From Gammaproteobacteria bacterium (GTDB lineage Bacteria; Pseudomonadota; Gammaproteobacteria; Acidiferrobacterales; SZUA-150), in the NCBI GenBank assembly GCA_029880755.1, contig JAOUNW010000049.1, forward strand, positions 1 through 14,051: a stretch of 14,051 nucleotides of DNA. Direction: 5' to 3'. The notes under the pieces are model-generated. The model searched no databases and was not told the origin of the DNA. It worked only from the letters and a program-made list of their open reading frames with translations. This document shows, in pieces, positions 8,319-14,051 of the stretch (within the stretch, counting starts at the first letter, position 1; each line of letters starts with the position of its first letter). The position numbers were made by a program, and so were the translations under genes.

Positions 8319-9158
8319 ATGAACCAGAAAACCGTCAGCGAGCTACGATCCCTTGCCAAAAAGCTGGGCATTCCTGGATATTCCCGGATGCGTAAGGATG
8401 AGCTCATTCGGGCAATTAATACCGCACAAAAATCGAAATCTACAAAAAAACTCAAGACCAAGGCCACTCCGAGAAAGAGTGTTAAAAAACCTGCGGTCAA
8501 AGCAAGCACGACCCCCAAGGTTGAGGCTGGCCGTAAAAAACCCGAAAGAGAATCTGCGGCCAGCGACCGCTCTGCAACGTTATCAGATCAGGAACAACAG
8601 ATAGAGACAGCAAAATATGCCACCTCGATACCCGGCAGCCCACTACCACCTAGTCACTTTGCCGAGGATCTGGCGGAAGACATCGAGAGTCTTCCCCCCA
8701 TCCACAGACCACGTCTGTCGCTGCTACCACAAAAACCCGGCGTGTTTCATGCCTACTGGGTACTTACACCGGGACACCTGATCAATCAATCCAGCCTGCG
8801 TCTGCGTCTGTCGTCGCTGGTGCAAAGTCAATTACATATACTCGAAGAGATTTCATTACCCTCGGATCGCGGGCACTGGTATTTTCATGCTGACCCGGCC
8901 GCTGATACCGGAAAAATCTACTTGCAACTGGGTCACTACAATGACAAGCACGAATTCGTTATTGCCATTGAGCGCGGTATTGTCCACGCGCCCCGGCTCG
9001 GCGTCTCCTCAACGATAGACCCACGCTGGTGGATCAGTGAAGCAGAATTTCGTCGCCTCTATGTCGCCGCGGGCGGGCAACTGCGAAATGACCAATTGTT
9101 GTGGCCAACCTATAATCTGGGTAGCCCGGGCAACCGTCAACATATAAGTAGCTGGTAA
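8319..9158 (+). CDS. Rho_N-like plus DUF4912 domain protein of unknown function
   Basis: This 279-residue protein has three parts. Residues 1-35 resemble the helical N-terminal domain of Rho termination factor (Rho_N/SAP-like), with the pattern SELRSLAKKLGI followed by SRMRKDELI. Residues about 36-80 are a lysine, threonine and serine-rich linker, likely disordered and positively charged. Residues about 135-240 match DUF4912, recognisable by FHAYWVLT (143-150), the GHWYFHADP stretch (185-193), IYLQLG (200-205) and the closing DPRWW. No signal peptide or membrane segment is seen. The fold of DUF4912 looks like a beta-sandwich by hydrophobic alternation, which would suit sugar or protein binding, but this is inference. 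The gene ends 5 bases before the branching-enzyme start, so the two are almost surely co-translated. DUF4912 proteins are known to me as neighbours of GH57 genes; their biochemical role is unknown. Family call is fairly secure; function is not. Confidence 0.85.
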   Translation: MNQKTVSELRSLAKKLGIPGYSRMRKDELIRAINTAQKSKSTKKLKTKATPRKSVKKPAVKASTTPKVEAGRKKPERESAASDRSATLSDQEQQIETAKYATSIPGSPLPPSHFAEDLAEDIESLPPIHRPRLSLLPQKPGVFHAYWVLTPGHLINQSSLRLRLSSLVQSQLHILEEISLPSDRGHWYFHADPAADTGKIYLQLGHYNDKHEFVIAIERGIVHAPRLGVSSTIDPRWWISEAEFRRLYVAAGGQLRNDQLLWPTYNLGSPGNRQHISSW

Positions 9159-9163
9159 CCACT

Positions 9164-10759
9164 TTGTCTGCCAAAGGATTTCTTGCGCTGGTCTTGCACG
9201 CACATTTGCCGTTTGTGCGCCATCCCGAACATAACCGATTTCTGGAAGAAGACTGGTTTTTTGAAGCACTAACGGAAACTTACCTTCCCCTGCTTAATGT
9301 ATTTGAAGGACTGCAGCGCGACAATATCTTTTTTCGTATTACCATGTCACTAACGCCGCCACTGTTATCCATGATGACAGACCCGTTGTTACAACAAAGA
9401 TATGTGCGATATCTGGATGAAAGACTGGGTGCGCTTGAAGGAGAAAAGCTACGAACACGTAACGACTCCTACTTTGGACCTGTGGTCGACTTTTACTGTC
9501 ACTTCTTCCAGAAATTGCGAAAACAGTATGTAGATGACTACCAATGCGATGTTGCCCAGGCGTTTCGCCGATTTATGGATTCCGGCAGTCTGGAAATTAT
9601 AACCTGCGGTGCCACCCACGGTTATTTTCCATTGTTGGCAAATCAAGAGGAAAGTCTGTATGCGCAGCTCTCCATGGCAGTGCGCACACACGAACGCATT
9701 CTGGGGCAACGCCCTACCGGTATCTGGTTGCCGGAGTGCGGCTACACACCTGGCGTTGACCGATTGCTGGCAGAATTCGGTATAGATCACTTTTTTCTCG
9801 ACTCCCACGGGTTACTGAATGCGGACCCACGGCCAAAATATGGCGTGCATCGCCCCGCCCGCACACCGGCAGGCCCGGCTGCTTTCGCCCGCGATTACGA
9901 GAGTTCAAAACAGGTATGGTCGGCTGAAGAAGGTTATCCGGGCGATACCTCTTATCGTGAGTTTTATCGGGATGCCGGGTTTGATGTACAGCAACCTCAC
10001 ATCCAATCACTGTTGCACGCGGGTATACCCACTTTTACCGGCTTAAAGTATCACCGTATTACAGGAAAAGGAGATTGGAAGGAGCCATACCACCGCGGCT
10101 GGGCGCTTGAGCGTGCCGCTGAACACGCTGGTAATTTTATGTTTAACCGCCAGCGGCAAGTAGAATGGCTAAGCTCCGTACTTGACCGGCCACCGATTAT
10201 TGTGGCGCCCTATGATGCCGAGTTGTTTGGGCACTGGTGGTTCGAAGGACCACAGTGGATTGATTTTCTGTTTCGCAAAATCGCCTGCGATCAAGACGAT
10301 GTTGAAACCATTACCCCAAGGGAATACCTTGATCGATACAGTGATTTGCAAACGGTTCAACCTCCTGAATGCAGCTGGGGCGCCGGTGGATTTCATGAAG
10401 TCTGGTTAAACGGTAACAACGACTGGATCTACCCCTACTTGCATGATGCCGCAGAACAAATGAGCCAACTGGTGCGCAATATTCCAGATGCTCAAGGAGA
10501 CCAACGTTGGGCATTAGATCAGGCTGCCCGGGAACTGCTTCTGGCACAGTCCAGCGACTGGGCCTTTATTATGAAAACGCAAACCAGTGTCGATTACGCA
10601 GTCAAACGTTTTAAGACACACATACATCGCTTTCATCGATGCGTGCAAATGGTCACTTCCGGACATTATGATGTTTCATACTTAAAGGCTGTCACAGAGC
10701 GTGACAGCCTGTTTCCTGACATGGACTACCGAATTTTCCAGCTGCGTCCCTGTATATAA
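9164..10759 (+). CDS. 1,4-alpha-glucan branching enzyme, GH57 type (DUF1957 C-terminal domain)
   Basis: This 531-residue enzyme should cut an alpha-1,4-glucan and re-attach the segment by an alpha-1,6 bond, replacing the common GH13 GlgB. Its length is like the Thermus thermophilus GH57 branching enzyme (about 520). Visible motifs are LHAHLPFVRH (11-20), ATHGYFPLL (about 156-164), WLPECGY with predicted nucleophile Glu191, and YDAELFGHWW with predicted acid Asp351. Thermus has these residues at 184 and 353 from memory. The C-terminal helical DUF1957 part contains SSDWAFIMK and a conserved histidine/arginine-rich segment near the end. The only usable start before the conserved core is TTG at 9164-9166, five bases after the upstream stop and without a strong Shine-Dalgarno sequence, which points to translational coupling. 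GH57 members of this subgroup can also be simple amylases, but the cluster position favours branching. The stop is 5 bases from the stop of the convergent DUF2934 gene. Confidence 0.92.
   Translation: MSAKGFLALVLHAHLPFVRHPEHNRFLEEDWFFEALTETYLPLLNVFEGLQRDNIFFRITMSLTPPLLSMMTDPLLQQRYVRYLDERLGALEGEKLRTRNDSYFGPVVDFYCHFFQKLRKQYVDDYQCDVAQAFRRFMDSGSLEIITCGATHGYFPLLANQEESLYAQLSMAVRTHERILGQRPTGIWLPECGYTPGVDRLLAEFGIDHFFLDSHGLLNADPRPKYGVHRPARTPAGPAAFARDYESSKQVWSAEEGYPGDTSYREFYRDAGFDVQQPHIQSLLHAGIPTFTGLKYHRITGKGDWKEPYHRGWALERAAEHAGNFMFNRQRQVEWLSSVLDRPPIIVAPYDAELFGHWWFEGPQWIDFLFRKIACDQDDVETITPREYLDRYSDLQTVQPPECSWGAGGFHEVWLNGNNDWIYPYLHDAAEQMSQLVRNIPDAQGDQRWALDQAARELLLAQSSDWAFIMKTQTSVDYAVKRFKTHIHRFHRCVQMVTSGHYDVSYLKAVTERDSLFPDMDYRIFQLRPCI
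10686..10710. repeat. Perfect 10-base inverted repeat, possible terminator hairpin
   Basis: AGGCTGTCAC (10686-10695) and GTGACAGCCT (10701-10710) are exact inverse complements around a 5-base loop. The hairpin lies within the last 75 bases of the branching-enzyme coding region. Read on the minus strand it lies about 55 bases past the DUF2934 stop and is followed by TTTAAG, so it could end the glk-DUF2934 transcript. The U tract is short on both strands, so intrinsic termination is uncertain. Confidence 0.5.
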
Positions 10760-10764
10760 GCTAT

Positions 10765-10959
10765 TTATTTTTCTTTCTTAATCTTTTTTGCGACTTCCTG
10801 CTCAGCTGCCAACCAATCCTCTACCGGATCTCCACCATTAAATCCTCTTGCCTGAGCGCGAAAGTAGGCTGCCTCGGCAATCATGCGCCGAAGTTGCTCC
10901 TGGCTTGACGACTGACTGACATTACTGGTTGTTGGGGTTCTGGTTTTCTGAATTGCCAT
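10765..10959 (-). CDS. DUF2934 small protein
   Basis: This 64-residue, hydrophilic, cytoplasmic miniprotein has no known function. After a serine/threonine-rich N-terminal 18 residues it shows the DUF2934 pattern: a helix with IAEAAYFRAQARG (27-39), a short Asn-Gly-Gly-Asp turn, then the second helix DWLAAEQEV (48-56) and a lysine-rich tail. The start is fixed by a very good Shine-Dalgarno AAGGAG six bases before the ATG at 10957-10959. A longer open frame upstream, into glucokinase, is an antisense-frame shadow. It follows glk by 68 bases on the same strand, so co-transcription is likely. DUF2934 proteins are commonly short and I recall them beside glycogen and trehalose genes; a role in glucan metabolism is inferred from that and from this neighbourhood only. 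Confidence 0.85.
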   Translation of the reverse strand: MAIQKTRTPTTSNVSQSSSQEQLRRMIAEAAYFRAQARGFNGGDPVEDWLAAEQEVAKKIKKEK

Positions 10960-10965
10960 ATGAAT

Positions 10966-10971
10966 CTCCTT
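10966..10971 (-). promoter_or_regulatory. Strong ribosome binding site of the DUF2934 gene
   Basis: On the minus strand AAGGAG stands six bases before the ATG. It is the best Shine-Dalgarno sequence in the window. It decides the start of this short gene and suggests high translation. Confidence 0.8.
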
Positions 10972-11027
10972 ATTTCCTTGCTCGGTTAACATAATGAAAT
11001 AACTGCCGTGTAACATTCCCCCTTGTG

Positions 11028-12023
11028 TTAGTGAGCCACCTTCTCCGCCAAATATGCGGCGCCCAGTAAGCCTGCTTTCTCGTTCATAACGACTCGCACC
11101 GGTATCTTCTTCAATATCTCCGACATCACACCATCCCCAATAAAGGCGCGCATAAAATCTCCCTGTTGCAGTCGCTTGATAATCCGGGGCGCAATACCTC
11201 CAGCGATGTAAACACCGCCGGTCGCCATACAAGTCAGAGCCAGATCACCGGCATGGGTACCGTAAATCTCCACGAAAAGTGTCAAGGCATCACAGGCAAG
11301 CATATCGCGGCGCTCCATGGCAAACTCACTAACAACCTCAGCCGGATCTCTCTCACGCATAGCCTGCGTCAATGCCTGACTCGGCGGCTCTCGGTTGCGG
11401 GAACACAAAAATTCAAAAATCCTGACCAGTCCCGGGCCGGACAATATATCCTCATAAGTGACTCGTTTAGCACTCTCCAATAAATATCGTAATAGCTCAA
11501 TCTGCTGGTCACTGGTTGGCGCAAATGCCACGTGCCCCCCTTCTGACGCCAGCGTGGCATAGTGATCGTCGCACCAAATCGCCATGCACTCTCCCAAACC
11601 GGTGCCCGCGCCCAGAATAACGCGCACTCCCCCTCTGGCCGGTTTTTTTTGTTGGAGCGCAACCATCTCATTTTCAGCAAGCATTTCGATCCCATAGGCG
11701 ATGGCCTGAAAATCATTAATCAGTGTCACCCGTTTGATTCCACTATCACTGGTAATCTTTTTACTATCAATTTCCCAAGGAAGATTTGTCACCTTCACCG
11801 ATCCGTTTTCCACTGGCCCGGCAACACCAATGCATACCGACTTGATCTCCTTGAAAGTCCCTGGGTCCACCTGACCTACAAACGACTTCAATAATGAGGT
11901 GAAATCCGGGTGATCCTTGCTACTGTAATAAGATTCATAGACGACATCATAGGCATTTTCACTCTTCTCAACTACCTGGAGAACAGTCTTTGTACCACCG
12001 ATATCCCCAATAAGCAGTTTCAT
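11028..12023 (-). CDS. glk: Glucokinase (Glk family)
   Basis: Glk phosphorylates free glucose with ATP to glucose-6-phosphate in the cytoplasm. The 331-residue length fits the bacterial Glk family (E. coli 321). The phosphate-1 loop GDIGGTKT is at 6-13, VAGPV at 67-71, TNLPW at 79-83, and NDF at 103-105 with Asp104 as the expected catalytic base (E. coli Asp100). The adenosine-site motif GAGTGLG is at 138-144, EGGHVAFAP at 161-169, and the later AGGIAPR segment closes the C-terminal lobe. The pattern is that of the Glk family and not a ROK repressor; no helix-turn-helix or CXCGXXGC zinc motif is present. The ATG has a good AGGAG Shine-Dalgarno sequence five bases upstream. Within this cluster it would capture glucose released by MalQ and the GH57 amylase. 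It is divergent from the RDD gene and precedes the DUF2934 gene. Confidence 0.96.
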   Translation of the reverse strand: MKLLIGDIGGTKTVLQVVEKSENAYDVVYESYYSSKDHPDFTSLLKSFVGQVDPGTFKEIKSVCIGVAGPVENGSVKVTNLPWEIDSKKITSDSGIKRVTLINDFQAIAYGIEMLAENEMVALQQKKPARGGVRVILGAGTGLGECMAIWCDDHYATLASEGGHVAFAPTSDQQIELLRYLLESAKRVTYEDILSGPGLVRIFEFLCSRNREPPSQALTQAMRERDPAEVVSEFAMERRDMLACDALTLFVEIYGTHAGDLALTCMATGGVYIAGGIAPRIIKRLQQGDFMRAFIGDGVMSEILKKIPVRVVMNEKAGLLGAAYLAEKVAH

Positions 12024-12028
12024 CGCCG

Positions 12029-12033
12029 CTCCT
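12029..12033 (-). promoter_or_regulatory. Ribosome binding site of glk
   Basis: AGGAG on the minus strand lies five bases before the glk ATG at 12021-12023 and fixes that start. Confidence 0.7.
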
Positions 12034-12076
12034 GCTGCAATACCAAGTAATTTTCCGCTTTAGGCATCCTTGCCGC

Positions 12077-12092
12077 TTTGACGTCCGTCAAA
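12077..12092. promoter_or_regulatory. Palindromic candidate operator between glk and the RDD gene
   Basis: TTTGACG and CGTCAAA are exact inverse complements separated by TC, making a 16-base near-palindrome 54 bases from the glk start. It is short for a terminator and has the size of a dimeric regulator site. The minus-strand arm also contains TTGACG, 5 of 6 to a -35 box, although the matching -10 position is poor. The regulator, if any, is unknown. Confidence 0.4.
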
Positions 12093-12157
12093 TTCCGCAT
12101 TGCGCGGGGGTTTTCGACTACCCGCTACCATGCAAGTACCCGAATTCATGCTAGCAT

Positions 12158-12163
12158 TATAAT
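12158..12163 (+). promoter_or_regulatory. Consensus -10 box for the RDD-spoIIM operon
   Basis: TATAAT is a perfect sigma70 -10 hexamer. No good -35 box sits 16-18 bases upstream and no TGn extension is present. Predicted initiation falls close to 12170, which is also the first base of a GTG codon in the RDD frame. Confidence 0.5.
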
Positions 12164-12199
12164 AATTGAGTGTTTAATCTTTCTGACAGCCCGAAAACC

Positions 12200-12967
12200 A
12201 TGACTATTACTTATGATGACTCCCTGGAGATCAGCTCGGCAGGCGGGGTCGTAATCAACCTGCCCATTGCCGGTCTGGGCAGCCGATCTTATGCCTTCGT
12301 GATTGACTGGCATATTCGCGCCCTACTTGCCTTTGCCTGGTTTATTCTGGTGGTATTTATCTTCCGCCTTGTCAGTGGTTCCGTGGGGGAATTTTTTAAA
12401 CTGGATAGCTCAGCCTGGAACACTATTGGCTACTTCGGCATGTTACCCGCTTTTGTTATCTATTTCTTATACCACCCAATTCTTGAGATAACAATGAAAG
12501 GACGGACTCCTGGAAAACGTATGGCCGGCGTACGCATTGTCTCGATAACGGGCGGTACTCCGACTCTTGGCGCCCTACTGACACGCAATCTGTTCCGGCT
12601 CATTGATTGTCTTCCTAATTTTTATCTTATTGGCATTGCCAGTTGTTTCCTAACAAAAAAACAGGTGCGTATTGGTGACATAGCCGCCCATACCCTGTTG
12701 GTACACGAAGAAAAAATGCGAGACAAGTCCATACAGTTTATAACAGAAGCGAGCCGGGAATCGGTTCTAAATCACAACCAGATTGAGGTATTGCAGGACT
12801 TGTTAGACCGATGGAATCAGTTGCAGCGAAAGGCGCGTATCACCCTGGCCCGACAGCTTCTGGCAAATGCTGAGCAGCCGCTACCCGACAACGCGCTATC
12901 TGAAGGACAACAAGACAAGATACTTCATGCCAGCCTCAAGGCATTATCGAAGGAAGCGCAATCGTGA
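12200..12967 (+). CDS. RDD family integral membrane protein
   Basis: This is a 255-residue inner-membrane protein of unknown molecular function. The RDD domain covers about residues 22-170, with Arg29 and Asp36 around the first helix (SRSYAFVIDW), hydrophobic segments near 41-58, 76-92 and 139-151, the characteristic GRTPGKRMAGVRIV loop (101-114), and RIGD (157-160) before the cytoplasmic tail. The C-terminal 80 residues are charged and helical, outside the RDD core. I chose the ATG at 12200 because a perfect -10 box at 12158-12163 predicts transcription starting near 12170. A GTG at 12170, directly after an in-frame stop, would add ten residues and be leaderless. No clear Shine-Dalgarno sequence is seen. 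Its stop overlaps the next start by 4 bases. RDD-SpoIIM pairs are known to me from proteobacterial MoxR/DUF58 neighbourhoods. Confidence 0.88.
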   Translation: MTITYDDSLEISSAGGVVINLPIAGLGSRSYAFVIDWHIRALLAFAWFILVVFIFRLVSGSVGEFFKLDSSAWNTIGYFGMLPAFVIYFLYHPILEITMKGRTPGKRMAGVRIVSITGGTPTLGALLTRNLFRLIDCLPNFYLIGIASCFLTKKQVRIGDIAAHTLLVHEEKMRDKSIQFITEASRESVLNHNQIEVLQDLLDRWNQLQRKARITLARQLLANAEQPLPDNALSEGQQDKILHASLKALSKEAQS

Positions 12968-13956
12968 ACGGCAAGAATCAGAATAGTCTGGCCCACTGGC
13001 TGCAATCACGATCAGAGCGCTGGGTCAACCTGAACCAGCTCGTCACAAAAACCAGTGATGGTGAAAGAGATGACCCGTCTCACATCCGTGACTTGCTCGA
13101 CGGCTTTCGTGGCCTGGCCAAGGATCTTTCCATGGCCAGGCAGACCCTGAGTAACAGTCAACTTACCCGGCAACTGGAAGCCCTGTTTACCCAGACTCAC
13201 GACATTATTTATCGCAAGGCCCATCATCCCTGGCAGGATCTGTTAACCATATATAAAAAAGAGATCCCCGCCCTGGTTATGGATAACATGGCGAATGTCA
13301 TCCTAATAACGGTAACGTTGTTTATTCTATCGGCCGTAGCTGGCTGGACACTGGTTTATGCCAATCCGGAACTCGCCAGCCTGATTGCCTCAGAGCAAAT
13401 GATCAACAAAGTGCAACAAGGCGAGCTCTGGACAGATGGTTTATTGAATATTGTGCCGTCCTCAGTACTTTCGATAAAAATCATGACCAATAATATAATC
13501 GTTTCGTTTTTTGCCTTCGTGTTGGGCGCCCTGTATGGAGTGGGAACGTTATACATAATCAGTATGAACGGTTTGATGTTGGGCGGGGTTTTTGCTTTTA
13601 CCTCCCATTATGGGATGGGTGAGCGTTTGTTCAAGTTTGTTATAGCCCATGGCGTTGTCGAACTAAGCATTATCTGTCTAGCAGGGGCTGCCGGTGTTCG
13701 GCTTGGCGAAGCGCTAATCCGGCCGGGTAACCGCAACCGTGGCGCCGCCTTTCGTGATGCCGTTTCTCAAGCAGGAAAACTGATGTTCGTGGTCGTGCCA
13801 TTTCTGATTGGCGCCGGTTTAATCGAGGGCTACATTTCACCTAACGATGACTACCCACTAACAAGCCGTGTGGTAATCGGTATCTGTTACGGCATACTGC
13901 TCTGGGCAGCCCTCAGTGGAAAAATCTGGGAATGGCGCCGATATTCACAACAATAA
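12964..13956 (+). CDS. SpoIIM-family (stage II sporulation protein M-like) membrane protein
   Basis: This 330-residue protein has a soluble, charged, helical N-terminal part (1-100) followed by about five or six membrane segments near 111-132, 177-200, 202-214, 224-245, 271-288 and 302-318. Family features are the Asn-Asn-rich entry to the second segment with a glycine-rich GALYGVGTLY stretch (188-197), HGVVELSIICLAG (229-241), and IEGYISP (287-293). SpoIIM proper acts in forespore engulfment in Firmicutes, but proteobacterial homologues are not linked to sporulation and their role is unknown. The start is GTG at 12964-12966, overlapping the RDD stop as GTGA, so translation is coupled. The next in-frame ATG would delete part of the conserved N-terminal region. 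The gene ends 5 bases before the stop of a convergent gene. Confidence 0.88.
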   Translation: MNGKNQNSLAHWLQSRSERWVNLNQLVTKTSDGERDDPSHIRDLLDGFRGLAKDLSMARQTLSNSQLTRQLEALFTQTHDIIYRKAHHPWQDLLTIYKKEIPALVMDNMANVILITVTLFILSAVAGWTLVYANPELASLIASEQMINKVQQGELWTDGLLNIVPSSVLSIKIMTNNIIVSFFAFVLGALYGVGTLYIISMNGLMLGGVFAFTSHYGMGERLFKFVIAHGVVELSIICLAGAAGVRLGEALIRPGNRNRGAAFRDAVSQAGKLMFVVVPFLIGAGLIEGYISPNDDYPLTSRVVIGICYGILLWAALSGKIWEWRRYSQQ

Positions 13957-13961
13957 CAATT

Positions 13962-14051
13962 TTATATTCTTCTTCTGTCCAATAAATAAGTGTAATAATC
14001 CATCACTGCCTTATCCAACAAGGCGGGCCGGGTAAATACCACATGCGCACC
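13962..14051 (-). CDS. C-terminal end of an unidentified protein, cut by the window edge
   Basis: On the minus strand the frame is open from the window edge to a TAA at 13962-13964, giving 29 residues that end in DYYTYLLDRRRI. The other two minus frames are interrupted by stops, and no plus-strand gene start fits. The residue mix (LLDKAVMDYY, then an arginine-rich end) looks like a real protein tail. I do not recognise the family. If real, it converges on the SpoIIM gene with 5 bases between stops. Confidence 0.5.
   Translation of the reverse strand, partial: GAHVVFTRPALLDKAVMDYYTYLLDRRRI

Noticed and set aside
10021..10030. GGGTATACCC palindrome
   Set aside because: It is short, within branching-enzyme coding sequence, with no loop or partner site; chance is sufficient.
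10960..11232. N-terminal extension of the DUF2934 frame to 155 residues
   Set aside because: The extra part overlaps glucokinase coding sequence in another frame, while the ATG at 10957-10959 has an excellent Shine-Dalgarno sequence and the conserved domain starts after it.

Overview
The window looks like a chromosomal stretch of a gram-negative proteobacterium, most likely a gammaproteobacterium. Base composition is moderate (about half GC by eye). The genes are close-packed, and GlgC, GlgA and the glucokinase are of proteobacterial type. The species cannot be named from sequence alone. No mobile element, tRNA, rRNA or CRISPR array was seen, and no gene-free stretch exceeds about 180 bases.

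Layout: (1) 1-2132 (+) is the 3' part of a glucan phosphorylase gene cut by the window edge. (2) 2176-6636 (-) is a tightly coupled operon read glgC -> GH57 amylase-like gene -> malQ, with an 11-base overlap and then a 4-base overlap. (3) 6760-10759 (+) is a divergent operon glgA -> Rho_N/DUF4912 gene -> GH57 branching enzyme (TTG start). (4) 10765-12023 (-) is glucokinase followed by a 64-residue DUF2934 protein. (5) 12200-13956 (+) is an RDD-family membrane protein overlapping a SpoIIM-family membrane protein. (6) 13962-14051 (-) is the C-terminal end of an unidentified protein. Gene pairs alternate between convergent ends (gaps of 43, 5 and 5 bases) and two divergent control regions (6637-6759 and 12024-12199).

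Together the first five blocks form a complete storage-glucan cycle. GlgC makes ADP-glucose, GlgA polymerises it, and the GH57 branching enzyme adds alpha-1,6 branches. GlgP releases glucose-1-phosphate, MalQ and the second GH57 enzyme rework short maltodextrins, and Glk phosphorylates the free glucose that MalQ and amylase release. Within the window the branching enzyme is GH57 and not the usual GH13 GlgB, and no GlgX debranching enzyme is present. The least understood parts are the Rho_N-DUF4912 fusion between the synthase and the branching enzyme, and the DUF2934 miniprotein behind glucokinase. Both families are uncharacterised, and their position here suggests roles in glucan metabolism. 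The RDD-SpoIIM pair is probably unrelated to glycogen.
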